DNA from: Planctomycetota bacterium
GTDB taxonomy: Bacteria; Planctomycetota; Planctomycetia; Gemmatales; Gemmataceae
Assembly (NCBI GenBank): GCA_021325115.1
Contig: JAJPHU010000230.1
Span: 1 to 36,761, forward strand
Direction: 5' to 3'
DNA: 36,761 nt
The notes beneath the pieces are model-generated. The model had not been told where the DNA came from, ran no database searches, and saw only the letters and a list, made by a program, of their open reading frames with translations. The position numbers were made by a program, and so were the translations under genes. Shown one piece after another: positions 8,472 through 17,607 of the stretch (the stretch's first letter is position 1; the number at the start of each line of letters is the position of its first letter).

Positions 8472-8520
8472 GAGCCGGAAGCAGAAACAACGGACATTCC
8501 GTCGCTTCTGCTTTCGGCTC
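8472..8520 (+). terminator. Stem-loop terminator after the 90-residue protein
   Basis: 8472-8486 pairs with 8506-8520 (14 of 15). The loop carries a second small hairpin ACGGA/TCCGT. A short T-rich run (GTTTCTTTCC) follows. The remainder, 8521-8763, holds no gene I can support and should carry the upstream region of the next gene. Confidence 0.6.
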
Positions 8521-8763
8521 GTTTCTTTCCGGCAAATGGCTGACCTCCGGCTGGTGCGCCGCTCTCAAAAAATTGTCCGAACGAACCTTGCATCGGCGCA
8601 AAAAAAACCGAACAATGATAGAGAGGAAGTTCTTTTCGATGCTTGGGTCGCCCTCCTCGTGCCGGCGAGGCGGCGCGAGTCCGTTCCCATCCGAAGAGAG
8701 GCCTACCAGGAGGCGGCGTCGCCACGATCGGTTCGCATCCATAAACGAACCTGAGGAACTCAC

Positions 8764-9510
8764 ATGAACCCTTACAGCTCTCTCTGCGATGACTTCGGGG
8801 TCTACATTTATCTCAATACCAAGATGGCTCTCCCGTCCGGCCGGGAGACGGTCCTGCATTTTTTCGACCGGCTGCGCAAGACCTATCCCCAGATGATGGA
8901 TTTCGATTGCCGTGAGAGCGGGGAGTTCGTGCTGGAAGAAGACCGCGAGCAGGGTAGTTATCGCTGGGTCACGCTGGAAGCACGCCGCCTGTGCGCCGGC
9001 TACGTCAATCCGCCGGACCTGGAAGCTGCTGATGCCTTACATGAGCATCTGCTGGATGTAGCCCCCTATCACCTCGATTTCAATCCGCTGGACTGCGAGG
9101 CGCTGGATGTGCTGTTTGCCTTCGATTTCATGTACAGCGGCAACCATGACGAGGTGGTCGCCGAGGCGCTCGGACTGAATACAACGCTGGAGGGACTGCT
9201 GCAGTTGCCTGGCAGCCGCGTCCTCAACTACGAACCATCGCTGATGTTGGCGCTGGACGATCCATGCCGCTTGCAATGCCGGATGAGTATTGAAACGCGG
9301 ACGAATTTCTATCAGGTCCGCACAGGCCAATTTCCCGAGGCACCGATCAGCGTCTATTTCACAGTGCGCCAGTATTGGGGTCGCCAACCCTTTAAGGACT
9401 TTACGGAGTCGTATCGTAACCAACGGCGAATCTGCCAGGAACTGGTGGATTCGCATATCATCCCCGCGGTGGTGCGTCCGCTCGCCCAGACCATCGCCGC
9501 CAAACAGTAA
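8764..9510 (+). CDS. Unrecognised 248-residue cytoplasmic protein
   Basis: ATG 8764 with GAGGA about 6 bases upstream. The protein is soluble-looking and acidic with several aromatic residues. It begins NPYSSLCDDFGVYIYLNTKM and has a stretch rich in His/Asp (LHEHLLDVAPYHLDFNPLDCEALDV) near 100-120. No signal peptide, membrane helix or known catalytic motif was seen. It is codirectional with the RRM and 90-residue genes and with the aminotransferase downstream. It may be a lineage-restricted planctomycete family. No function is proposed. Confidence 0.85.
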   Translation: MNPYSSLCDDFGVYIYLNTKMALPSGRETVLHFFDRLRKTYPQMMDFDCRESGEFVLEEDREQGSYRWVTLEARRLCAGYVNPPDLEAADALHEHLLDVAPYHLDFNPLDCEALDVLFAFDFMYSGNHDEVVAEALGLNTTLEGLLQLPGSRVLNYEPSLMLALDDPCRLQCRMSIETRTNFYQVRTGQFPEAPISVYFTVRQYWGRQPFKDFTESYRNQRRICQELVDSHIIPAVVRPLAQTIAAKQ

Positions 9511-9513
9511 GAG

Positions 9514-9587
9514 ACAAGGCGACAGGATACAGGGTGACCAGGTGAAAGAAGAATAGCATCTTGTCCCCCTGTACCCTGTCGTCTTGT
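9514..9587. repeat. REP-like inverted repeat, GACAAGG family, copy 1
   Basis: 9514-9540 (ACAAGGCGACAGGATACAGG...) pairs with 9561-9587 at about 22 of 27 positions. It begins 3 bases after the stop of the 248-residue protein and ends 10 bases before the aminotransferase ATG. The same GACAAGGCGACA wording occurs in frame inside the pyruvate carboxylase gene at 19088-19157. Confidence 0.75.
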
Positions 9588-9596
9588 TCCCTTGTC

Positions 9597-10862
9597 ATGA
9601 ATATCACCCTTAGCGCTTTCGCACGCGGTCTGGTAGCCGAAACCGCCTTCGACGTTCTCGCTGTTGCCAAGCGTCTGAAGGCGGCTGGCAAAGACGTGAT
9701 CGAGTTGCACATCGGCGACAGCCCTTTTCCCAGCACGCGGCACGCTGTCGCCGCTGGCTTGCGGGCTATCGAAAGCGGCGCCACGCATTACTGCGCCTCA
9801 CCGGGATTGCCGGAGTTTCGCGATACTATTGCTCGCAATTATCAGCATGAGTTCGGCGTCCGCATCGGTCCCGAAAACGTGGTCGTCGGGCCAGGCGCCA
9901 AGGTGTTCGAGCAGTTTTTCTGCGAAGCGTTCCTCGATCCGGGTGACGCGGTGCTCATCTTCACGCCGCATTTTCCGACCTACGAGCCGAATATTGCGCG
10001 GCGCGGAGCGCGAACCGTCCTCAGTCCGCTACGCGCTGACAGCCAATTCCGACCGGATCTAAACGATGTCGAGCGTTTCGTCCGTCGCGAGCCGCGTGCC
10101 AAGGCCATTTTCCTCAATTTCCCGCACAATCCGACTGGCGGCGTGGCCACGGCCGAAGACATGCGTGGCCTGGCCCACTGGATCGCCGGCCGCAACATTG
10201 CCCTGTTCAGCGATGAGCCGTATTGCCACATGGTCTGGCAAGGCCGGCATGAGACACCGCTGACGCAGCCGGGCTTGCTCGATTGTACCGTGGCAGCCTA
10301 CACCTTCAGCAAATCGTACAGCATGAGTGGTTGGCGCATCGGTTATGCGATCAGCAGCGCCGCCATCGTCGAAGTCATCGGCAAGATGATTAATACATCG
10401 CTATCGTGTGTGCCGCCGTTGGCTCAGGCCGCCGGCCAAGCTGCCCTGGAGTACGACACGGCCGAGCGCGACGAAGTGATGGGTCGCTTCCGCCGCAAGG
10501 TCGAGCTATTGGTCGAAGAGCTGCGTCGCGTGGACGGCGTGAAAGTGTTTATGCCCGCTGGCACGTTCTATGTATTCCCGGATGTATCCGCGATCTGTCA
10601 GCGTTTGGGCATTCGCTCGCATGGCCTGGCGATGTACTTGCTGGAAGCAGCCGACGATCATCTCGGCGTCGCCTGTCTGGGCGGCGAATGCTTCGGCGCC
10701 GCTGGCCAGGGTTTCCTGCGCTTCAGTTGCGCCGAGCCGGACGACCGTCTGCGTCGAGCGGTTGCTTTTCTCGCGGAGGCAGTGACATATACCGATCGTA
10801 TCGAGCAATATCTGCGTGCGAACCCGCATTATCGACAAGTCCCCGACGAACGGCTGACATGA
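9597..10862 (+). CDS. Class I/II PLP-dependent aminotransferase
   Basis: A 421-residue fold-type I aminotransferase. Key residues visible are Asn178 in FPHNPTGG, Asp206 in SDEPYCHMVW, the PLP Schiff-base Lys239 in TFSKSYSMSGWRIGY, and a C-terminal Arg in LRFSCAEP for the substrate carboxylate. It resembles the aspartate/alanine and LL-diaminopimelate group, and the exact substrate is not readable. ATG 9597 is chosen because an in-frame TTG at 9561 lies inside the repeat element. No good ribosome site precedes 9597, because the repeat occupies the upstream sequence. Confidence 0.9.
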   Translation: MNITLSAFARGLVAETAFDVLAVAKRLKAAGKDVIELHIGDSPFPSTRHAVAAGLRAIESGATHYCASPGLPEFRDTIARNYQHEFGVRIGPENVVVGPGAKVFEQFFCEAFLDPGDAVLIFTPHFPTYEPNIARRGARTVLSPLRADSQFRPDLNDVERFVRREPRAKAIFLNFPHNPTGGVATAEDMRGLAHWIAGRNIALFSDEPYCHMVWQGRHETPLTQPGLLDCTVAAYTFSKSYSMSGWRIGYAISSAAIVEVIGKMINTSLSCVPPLAQAAGQAALEYDTAERDEVMGRFRRKVELLVEELRRVDGVKVFMPAGTFYVFPDVSAICQRLGIRSHGLAMYLLEAADDHLGVACLGGECFGAAGQGFLRFSCAEPDDRLRRAVAFLAEAVTYTDRIEQYLRANPHYRQVPDERLT

Positions 10863-10931
10863 GCCGGCTGGTCCGTCCCCTCCCGTCGGCTTACGCCGGT
10901 TCTTCGCCCCTACACCAGCCTGACAAACGTT

Positions 10932-11648
10932 CTAATTTTTCTTCTTGCCAGCCTTTTTGGCCTTGTACTCGTTAATGTACTTCTCCGGATTTTCCTTGAA
11001 CGCATCGGCGCAGCCGGAACAGCAGACGTAATAGGTCTCGCCTTTGTAGCTGACGGCGATCGTGCCCAGGCCGCCGGAGACGATGCACTCATTTTTCTTG
11101 TCCACCCTGCCCAGACTCACGCCCTCGCGCGTGCAGGCAATCAGGTAATCCTTTCGCCACAGGGTCGTACCTTCGTTTTTATGAGCGAAACGGTAGATGA
11201 AGCGATCGCCCTCGGCGGCGGTGTTCATCGTGATCTGCTCTGTTGCCTTCGTGTCTGGATTAACACGCTCCAGTTTCAGAAACTCGCCTTGGATCTTGCC
11301 CTCGAAGACGAGTTTCTTGTCATCCCTGCTGATCGCGGTCAGTTGATAGAGCTTCTTTTTAGGCAGGTAGCGCAGTTCGGCGGACTTGAAAAGTTTGCCG
11401 TCTTTGACGTTCATGGCCAGCCAGGCATCGTCGCCCTGGAAACGCCAGCACCAACGGATGTTTTCGTTCCAGATCGGGTCGCGCGGACTGGGGCGCGGCT
11501 TGTCGGGGCTGCCAGTGCCCTTCCAGTTGCCGATGAATTCTTGCAATTCCTTGAGGGCTTCCTTGACCTCAGACTTGTCGGCATTATCCGCAGCCAGCGC
11601 CGGCATAATCAGGGCAACCAGGAAATTAAGCGCGACGAATCGTCTCAT
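10932..11648 (-). CDS. Exported protein with C-terminal YHS-type metal-binding domain
   Basis: A 238-residue protein. A short signal peptide (basic MRR, hydrophobic core, cleavage near LAADNADK) points to export. Residues about 35-185 look like a beta-rich lipocalin-like or DUF1579-like region (FIGNWKGTG, YQLTAISRDDKKLVFEG, RFIYRFAHKNEG). The C-terminus is a YHS/TRASH-like domain with Cys188 and the block YYVCCSGCADAFKENPEKY (Cys209, 210 and 213), typical of heavy-metal sensing or copper-handling proteins. It ends in a lysine-rich tail. The WD40 gene lies upstream of it on the same strand, with an inverted repeat in the 88-bp gap. Confidence 0.82.
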   Translation of the reverse strand: MRRFVALNFLVALIMPALAADNADKSEVKEALKELQEFIGNWKGTGSPDKPRPSPRDPIWNENIRWCWRFQGDDAWLAMNVKDGKLFKSAELRYLPKKKLYQLTAISRDDKKLVFEGKIQGEFLKLERVNPDTKATEQITMNTAAEGDRFIYRFAHKNEGTTLWRKDYLIACTREGVSLGRVDKKNECIVSGGLGTIAVSYKGETYYVCCSGCADAFKENPEKYINEYKAKKAGKKKN

Positions 11649-11676
11649 AGGCTATCGCTTTCACGTTAAGAGACGA

Positions 11677-11729
11677 GCGGAGTATGTTAACCCCCCGCAA
11701 GTGTTAACCGAGGCGTTAACACGCTCCGC
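11677..11729. repeat. Inverted repeat between WD40 and YHS genes
   Basis: 11677-11691 (GCGGAGTATGTTAAC) pairs with 11715-11729 at 13 of 15 positions. It contains TTAACCCCCCG, as in the palindrome at 8056-8081, so the two are probably the same REP family. It may terminate the WD40 transcript. Confidence 0.6.
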
Positions 11730-11736
11730 GCGTCAG

Positions 11737-14700
11737 TTACGGGCAATCCAACAAATACAGTGTCGTATCGGCGTTGCCGATTGCCAATTGCTTGCCAGCC
11801 GGAGTGAATGCCATCACCGATACGAACGGGCGCGGCTCATTCAACAGAGGCAGATGCAGATCCCACTGGCGCAGCTCTTTACCGCTGGCGCGGTCCCACA
11901 GCTTGATGACATTATCCACCGCCACAGTGGCAAAGCGCGAGCCATCTGGACTCATGGCCACAGCCGTGATCTTGTGCTTGTGCGCAGGGATCGTATGCAA
12001 CAATTTGCGCTGGGGCAGCTGCCAGATTTTGACCTCGCCATTGTTGTCTGCTGTCACCAGCGTCTTTTTGTCCGGCGTCAATGCCAGATCCATGATTTCG
12101 TGCGGTTTCTCGTAAGCTCTTAGCTCGCTGCCGAGCCGTTTTTTCTTGAACACATCCCACATATGGACGGTGCCGTCGGTTCGCCCCACCGCGGCCACAG
12201 AGCCATCCGCACTGAGCGTCAGGCACCTGCTCGCCATGTAATCGTTCAGCTCAAAGGAAATGGCCTGTTTACCGTTGGTCATGTCGAAGGTGCCAATCTC
12301 CGCCAGTGCCAGCCAGGCGGTCACTTGCTTGCCGTCAGGCGTGGCCGCCATTACGGGAATGCCTTCCAGCTGCGGGCCGTCGTTACGAATGGTGCGGATT
12401 TCTGTGCCGGTTGCCGTGTCCCACAATTTGAGCGTGCAGTCCTTGTCGGCCGATACCAGTGTTTTACTATCTGGTAAGAAGACAACGGAGGTGATCTCCT
12501 TGGGATGGCCTTCGAGGACGAACAGCTCGCGGCCGGTCGCCAGTTCCCACAAGCGAACCGTCTGATCGGCGCTGCCGGAGGCCAAGAACTTGCCGTTGGG
12601 ACTGACGGCCACAGCGGTGATCTCCTTGCTATGGCCGCGGATGCCGGCGCCTTGCTGGCCGGTCAACTCCCAGAGCTTGATCGTGCGGTCCACACTGGCC
12701 GAGACAAGATAATGCCCATCCGGGCTGAACGCCACGGAGCTAATCCAGTTGGTATGGCCTGGATAGGAGTACAATTCGATGCCCGAATCTACATCCCAGA
12801 GCTTGACGACTTGATCGCCGCCGCCGGAGGCCAGCAACTGGCCGCTGGGGCTGAAGGCCACCGTACTGACGACGTTGCTATGTCCCCGGAGCGTTTTCAC
12901 CGGCACCGTGCCGCTCTTGACGTTCCACAGCAGGATGTGCTGATCGCCGCCGCACGAGGCCAATAGCTGACTGTCCGCGCTGAAGGCGACGGCGCTGACG
13001 GCGGCACCATGGCCCAACAGCGTGCGCTCCTCTTTCATGGTTTGCGCATCCCACAGTTTGACCGCGCGGTCGCCGCCCGCCGAGGCGATGTACTTGCCAT
13101 CGCGGCTCCAGGCCACGGCGCTGACAACCGAGTGGTGGCCCGTTCGCGAATGCAGCTCCTTGCCCGACGCCACATCCCAAACCTTGAGAAGCCGATCTGC
13201 GCCGGCGGAGACAAGCTGTTTGCCGTCGGGACGGAAAGCGGCCGAGGTCACAGCGGCGGTGTGGCCGGTCAAGGTGCGGATTTCCTGACCGCTGCCGCTG
13301 TCCCATAGTTTCAGCGTCTTGTCACCGCTGCACGTGACGATGTACTTGCCGTCGGGACTGTATGCCGCAGCCGTGACTGGCGAGCGATGGCCCTTAAGAA
13401 CATGCTCCTCCCCGCCGGGGGGTACGGGCCAGATGCGGCCCACTTTATCAGAACCTGCCGAGACGACATGATGGCCATTCGGACTGAATGCCGCCGACCA
13501 GACCGCGCCGTGATGGCTGCCCAGCTGCTGGTATTGCTCCTCGCTACCGACGTCCCATAGACGTACCGTTTGATCCATGCTGCCGGAGGCGAGGGTTTGG
13601 CCGTCGGGACTGAAAGCCAGGCATGTGATGTCGCCGCTGTGGCCACCTTGCAGCGAGCGCAGCAGTTGGCCGGTGGCCGCGTCCCAGATGCGAATGTTCG
13701 TGTCCTCGCTGCCGGTGGCCAGACGCTTGCCGTCCGGGCTGAAGGCCAAGCTGCTGACTCGTTTGCTGTGCCCCTCAAAGCTCAACCGTTCGCTGCCATC
13801 GCGGATTGAGAGGAGCCGGGCGGCATCTGGATTGCCGGTACCGACAGCGATCGACTTATTGTCGGGATGAAAAGCGAGACAGAACAATTCGCCACCGCGC
13901 GGGGGGCCGAAAGTCAGGTGAAGTCTCCAGGTCTGGGTATCGTAAACGCGCACCATGCGATCATTGCTGCCGGCGATGGAGGCGAGCCACTTGCCGTCCC
14001 GACTAAAAGCGACGGCCCGGATGGGCTGATTATGGCCGGGAAGTTCGCGCGGGTTCCCCGTGGCAATTTCGTAGACCCACAGGCGCTTATCTTCGCCGCC
14101 GCCGGCCAATAGTTGGCCATTGGGACTGAACTCAAGACTATTAAGATGATTTTTGTGTTTATTGAAGGTATTAAGGAGTTTTCCCGTGGCGGCGTCCCAG
14201 AGTTTGATCTCCAAGCTGGCGTTATCAGCCGAGGCGATAGCTTTGCCGTCGGGATGAAAAGCCAGAGCGAAGACACTGCCGTTATGGCCGGCATATTGGT
14301 TGATCTCGCGGCCGGTGCCGGTGTCCCAGACGCGGACCACACCGTCGCTGCTGGCCGTAGCCAGGCGCCGGCCGTCAGCGCTGTAGGCCAGGGCCAACAC
14401 GGGGCCGTTGAAACGTAGCCGGCCATCACCGAAGATGCGGGCGACGTGCGGCGGCAGGTGCGGCGGCAGAGCCGGCAGCTCCCAACGCGCTTTACGAAAA
14501 CTCACCCGCGCCTCGACCAGGCGTCCGGCCGCCAAAGCGTCCTCGCCTTGTTTGGCCAGCTTGGCCGCTTGCTCGTACCATTCCGGCGAGAATTTCTGGG
14601 TCAATCCCTCCTTGTCGGCGGCGGCGCGCTCTTGCTGATATTGGGTCTGGAGTCGCCGCACCTGCTCGGCAGTGAGCTTGCCGGGCGTCTCCGCCGAGGA

Positions 14701-14763
14701 TGCCAGCAAGACGAATAAGCACAAACCCAGTACAGAAAAGAGCAAACGAGTTGCCATCGCCAT
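11737..14763 (-). CDS. Large exported WD40-repeat protein (about 21 blades)
   Basis: A 1008-residue protein. ATG 14763 is chosen because it begins a clear signal peptide (MAMATRLLFSVLGLCLFVLL, cleavage near SSAETPG) and because longer starts would overlap the divergent glycosyltransferase. Residues 25-115 are a charged helical region. From about 120 to the end there are WD40 units spaced about 40 residues apart, most ending in WD, WE or YD (VRVWDTGTG, IKLWDAATG, VRLWDVGSE, LKLWDSGSG, VKLWDVDSG, IKLWDRASG). I count about 21, including degenerate ones, which would fit three seven-bladed propellers. It is probably a periplasmic or surface interaction scaffold. No enzymatic domain was seen. Confidence 0.9.
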   Translation of the reverse strand: MAMATRLLFSVLGLCLFVLLASSAETPGKLTAEQVRRLQTQYQQERAAADKEGLTQKFSPEWYEQAAKLAKQGEDALAAGRLVEARVSFRKARWELPALPPHLPPHVARIFGDGRLRFNGPVLALAYSADGRRLATASSDGVVRVWDTGTGREINQYAGHNGSVFALAFHPDGKAIASADNASLEIKLWDAATGKLLNTFNKHKNHLNSLEFSPNGQLLAGGGEDKRLWVYEIATGNPRELPGHNQPIRAVAFSRDGKWLASIAGSNDRMVRVYDTQTWRLHLTFGPPRGGELFCLAFHPDNKSIAVGTGNPDAARLLSIRDGSERLSFEGHSKRVSSLAFSPDGKRLATGSEDTNIRIWDAATGQLLRSLQGGHSGDITCLAFSPDGQTLASGSMDQTVRLWDVGSEEQYQQLGSHHGAVWSAAFSPNGHHVVSAGSDKVGRIWPVPPGGEEHVLKGHRSPVTAAAYSPDGKYIVTCSGDKTLKLWDSGSGQEIRTLTGHTAAVTSAAFRPDGKQLVSAGADRLLKVWDVASGKELHSRTGHHSVVSAVAWSRDGKYIASAGGDRAVKLWDAQTMKEERTLLGHGAAVSAVAFSADSQLLASCGGDQHILLWNVKSGTVPVKTLRGHSNVVSTVAFSPSGQLLASGGGDQVVKLWDVDSGIELYSYPGHTNWISSVAFSPDGHYLVSASVDRTIKLWELTGQQGAGIRGHSKEITAVAVSPNGKFLASGSADQTVRLWELATGRELFVLEGHPKEITSVVFLPDSKTLVSADKDCTLKLWDTATGTEIRTIRNDGPQLEGIPVMAATPDGKQVTAWLALAEIGTFDMTNGKQAISFELNDYMASRCLTLSADGSVAAVGRTDGTVHMWDVFKKKRLGSELRAYEKPHEIMDLALTPDKKTLVTADNNGEVKIWQLPQRKLLHTIPAHKHKITAVAMSPDGSRFATVAVDNVIKLWDRASGKELRQWDLHLPLLNEPRPFVSVMAFTPAGKQLAIGNADTTLYLLDCP

Positions 14764-14902
14764 AGGGGTCGGTTCTCCGAAGAGATTGTTCTGGTCTCCA
14801 TGCAGAGCATGGGGATGAAGGCGGTTTGAAAGACGCGGCGTATTTTCTGAGTATAAAAGACTCAACGTCTCCCCGGCAAGCACGGATTCTCTCGACGGAA
14901 GC

Positions 14903-16060
14903 ATGACTATGAATACGCCCCCCCGCATTCTCGTCCTGTCCGCATCGGTCGGTGCTGGCCATCTCCGCGCCGCCCAGGCCGTCGAGTTGGCTTTGCGCGA
15001 GGTTGTTCCGGCGGCAATCGTGCGCAATGTTGATATCCTGGAGTTGACCAATGCTACGTTTCGGCGTCTGTACAGTAAATTCTATCTCGATCTGGTCAAT
15101 AAGGCCCCGCATGTCCTCGGCTACTTTTACGATCTGATGGATCAACCCAGCCGTTCCGGCAAGAACCGCACCGACCGTCTGCGCCTGGCCATCGAAAAAC
15201 TCAACCTGCGTAAATTCGTTCAGCTGGTCAAGGGCGAGATATGGGATCTCGTCATCAATACGCATTTCCTTCCCGCTGAGATCATCGCTTCTCTGCGTCG
15301 CAAGGGCGAGCTGTCCTTGCCGCAAGTGACGGCAACGACCGATTTCGAGACGCATCGGCTCTGGGTCAATCAGCCGTGCGAGCGCTACTTCACAGCCACG
15401 GCTGAAGGTGCCCGCTATTTGCAGCATTGGGGCGTTCCCCAGAAAGATATCGCTGTCACAGGCATTCCTATTCATCCTGTGTTTGCTCATCCAAAGGATC
15501 GCAGCGAGTGCCGGGCACGTCTTGGTCTGGCAGGCGATCGGCCCATTCTCCTGCAGCTTTCCGGCGGTTTCGGTGTTGGTCCCGTTGCCAAGCTGTATCG
15601 TGCCCTCCTCGACGTAACGCGGCCAATCGATCTGGTGGTCATCGCTGGCCGTAATGAGTCGGTGAAGAAGGAGCTAGAAGCCATCGCCATTCCACCGCGG
15701 CATCGTGCCAAGATCCTTGGTTTCACCGATCAAATCGATGAGTTGATGGCTGCGGCCGATATTGTGGTATCCAAGCCGGGCGGCCTGACAACCTCGGAGG
15801 TGCTGGCACGCGGGACCGTGATGGCGATTGTCAATCCAATACCGGGTCAAGAGAGCCGCAATAGCGATTATCTGCTAGAAAACGGCGCCGCCATCAAGAT
15901 AAACACGATTGGCATCCTGGCGTATAAATTGGATTGCCTGCTCGAAGATCCGGCCCGGTTAGCTCAGTTGAGGGCCAACGTTGCGCGCCTGGCACGCCCG
16001 CGGGCCGCTTTTACCATTGTGGAACAAGCGTTAAAATTATTGCCCGCATCGGTTGTTTAG
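14903..16060 (+). CDS. GT28 glycolipid glycosyltransferase (MGDG synthase / UgtP-like)
   Basis: A 385-residue protein of the monogalactosyldiacylglycerol synthase/processive diacylglycerol glucosyltransferase family. It would transfer a sugar from a nucleotide sugar to diacylglycerol at the cytoplasmic face of the membrane. The N-terminal acceptor-domain signature LVLSASVGAGHLRAAQAVE is at about 10-28. The C-terminal GT-B donor half has LLQLSGGFGVGP near 217 and the nucleotide-sugar block ADIVVSKPGGLTTSEVLARG near 290-309. GGAAG precedes ATG 14903. It is divergent from the WD40 gene across 139 bp. The ceramidase-like gene starts 54 bp downstream, and the pair suggests envelope-lipid metabolism. 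Confidence 0.88.
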   Translation: MTMNTPPRILVLSASVGAGHLRAAQAVELALREVVPAAIVRNVDILELTNATFRRLYSKFYLDLVNKAPHVLGYFYDLMDQPSRSGKNRTDRLRLAIEKLNLRKFVQLVKGEIWDLVINTHFLPAEIIASLRRKGELSLPQVTATTDFETHRLWVNQPCERYFTATAEGARYLQHWGVPQKDIAVTGIPIHPVFAHPKDRSECRARLGLAGDRPILLQLSGGFGVGPVAKLYRALLDVTRPIDLVVIAGRNESVKKELEAIAIPPRHRAKILGFTDQIDELMAAADIVVSKPGGLTTSEVLARGTVMAIVNPIPGQESRNSDYLLENGAAIKINTIGILAYKLDCLLEDPARLAQLRANVARLARPRAAFTIVEQALKLLPASVV

Positions 16061-16114
16061 CGATGCTTCTGCAGCCTATCGCTAACCTTGTGATACATCA
16101 ATGGAGGTGTGGAC

Positions 16115-17533
16115 ATGATACGGCGAACTGCCATTGCTTTGTTTGGTATCTGGCTCGTGGGAATGGTGCCTCTGCACGCGGCGGAATTGCAGGCGGGGGT
16201 GGCTGTTGTAGACATCACGCCGCCGATCGGCTATCGCATGGCCGGCTACTTCAGCGAGCGATTCAACACGGGTACGCATGATCCCTTGCAGGCCAAGGCG
16301 CTCGTCCTCCGTCAGGGTCATGAACAGGCCGCCCTGGTGTTCTGCGACTTGCTCGGCATCTCACGCCAGATATCCGAACGCGCCCGTCAGCTGGCAGCGG
16401 AGAAGACGGGTATCCCGGCAGCGAACCTTTTGATTGCCGCCACGCACTCGCACACCGGGCCACTTTACATGGGAGCACTGCGGCAGTATTTCCACGACCG
16501 GGCTGTCGCAGACAAAGGCGCCGACCCACACGAGAAAATCGACTATCCGGCTGTCCTCGCTGCCAAAATCGCCGAAGCAATCGGCAAGGCCGCCAACTCT
16601 GCCCGGCCCGTCGTCCTCTCCGCCGGTATGGCACGGCAAGAGGGGCTAGCGTTCAACCGCCGTTTTCACATGAAAGACGGCACCGTGCAGTTCAATCCGG
16701 GCAAGCTCAATCCGAACATTGTGCGTCCGGCCGGACCCATTGATCCCGATGTGGGCTTGTTGCGCTTCCGCGCCGGCGATAAGGAACTTGCTCTGTTGAC
16801 CGTCTTCGCCATGCATTTGGACACGGTCGGCGGCACAGAGTATTCGGCAGACTATCCATTCTATCTCGAACGCAAGCTGCGGTCGTTTCTCGGTGCCGAG
16901 GGTGTCTCGCTGTTTGGGACCGGAACGTGCGGTGACATCAACCACATTGACGTATCCAAAAAAGACCCACAAAAGGGACAATTGGAAGCCGGACGCATCG
17001 GTGCAGTGCTTGGCGCAACTGTACAGGAAGCGCTGCCGAAGCTGCGGCCGCAGCGTTCGCCCCGCCTTGCCGTCCGCCGGACCATTGTGCAGGCGCCCTT
17101 GCAAAAATACAGTACCGAGGCAATCGCCCAAGCGCGGAAGGACATGGCCAAAATCGGCACACGCCAGCTGCCGTTTCTGAAACAAGTCGAGGCGTATAAG
17201 ATTATGTCGCTGCAAATGCTGCCCAGCCAGACGCTGCCGATGGAAGTGCAGGTATTCCGCCTCAGTGAGGATGTGGCCATCGTCGGGCTGCCCGGTGAAA
17301 TCTTCGTCGAGCTGGGTTTGGCGATCAAAAAAGCCTCGCCGTTCCCGGTGACGCTGGTAATCGAGCTGTGCAACGATGCGCCCGGCTACGTGCCAACCAT
17401 CAAAGCGTTCAAGGAAGGCAGCTACGAGACGGTCAATTCGCGCGTCCAGCCTGGAGGCGGCGAGAAACTGGTCGAAGCAGCCATCCAATTACTGAAGGAA
17501 TTGGCCACTTCCCAAAGTTCATCTTCACCATAG
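16115..17533 (+). CDS. Exported neutral/alkaline ceramidase-like hydrolase (short form)
   Basis: A 472-residue protein with a signal peptide (MIRRTAIALFGIWLVGMVPL, cleavage near HAAELQAG). ATG 16115 has GGAGG 6 bases upstream; the in-frame GTG at 16109 is less likely. Motifs of the neutral ceramidase N-terminal fold are DITPPIGYRMAGYFSER, the metal-ligand block ATHSHTGPLY near 109-118, AMHLDTVGGTEYSADYP near 235 and GTGTCGDINH near 268. It lacks the C-terminal Ig-like domain of true ceramidases and is shorter. The substrate may therefore be another amide or ester rather than ceramide. It acts outside the cytoplasm. It follows the glycolipid glycosyltransferase and precedes pyruvate carboxylase by 74 bp. 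Confidence 0.85.
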   Translation: MIRRTAIALFGIWLVGMVPLHAAELQAGVAVVDITPPIGYRMAGYFSERFNTGTHDPLQAKALVLRQGHEQAALVFCDLLGISRQISERARQLAAEKTGIPAANLLIAATHSHTGPLYMGALRQYFHDRAVADKGADPHEKIDYPAVLAAKIAEAIGKAANSARPVVLSAGMARQEGLAFNRRFHMKDGTVQFNPGKLNPNIVRPAGPIDPDVGLLRFRAGDKELALLTVFAMHLDTVGGTEYSADYPFYLERKLRSFLGAEGVSLFGTGTCGDINHIDVSKKDPQKGQLEAGRIGAVLGATVQEALPKLRPQRSPRLAVRRTIVQAPLQKYSTEAIAQARKDMAKIGTRQLPFLKQVEAYKIMSLQMLPSQTLPMEVQVFRLSEDVAIVGLPGEIFVELGLAIKKASPFPVTLVIELCNDAPGYVPTIKAFKEGSYETVNSRVQPGGGEKLVEAAIQLLKELATSQSSSSP

Positions 17534-17607
17534 GAATTGCGCCGATCTTTTTCTAGGATAGGTTGTTGAAGTGAACATCTGATTTTCGATGAGGGGAACA
17601 GTCCGTC

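Noticed and set aside
7556-8725. 389-codon minus-strand frame across the RRM gene
   Set aside because: It is opposite the Gly-rich repeats of the RRM protein, giving an artificial Ala/Val-rich translation. It has no start signal or domain.
14764-15051. N-terminal extension of the WD40 gene by 96 codons
   Set aside because: It would overlap the divergent glycosyltransferase and bury the signal peptide. The sequence is Arg/Ser-rich shadow.
14492-15490. 332-codon minus-strand frame
   Set aside because: It overlaps the GT28 gene and the WD40 signal peptide in a different frame, with no recognisable motif.
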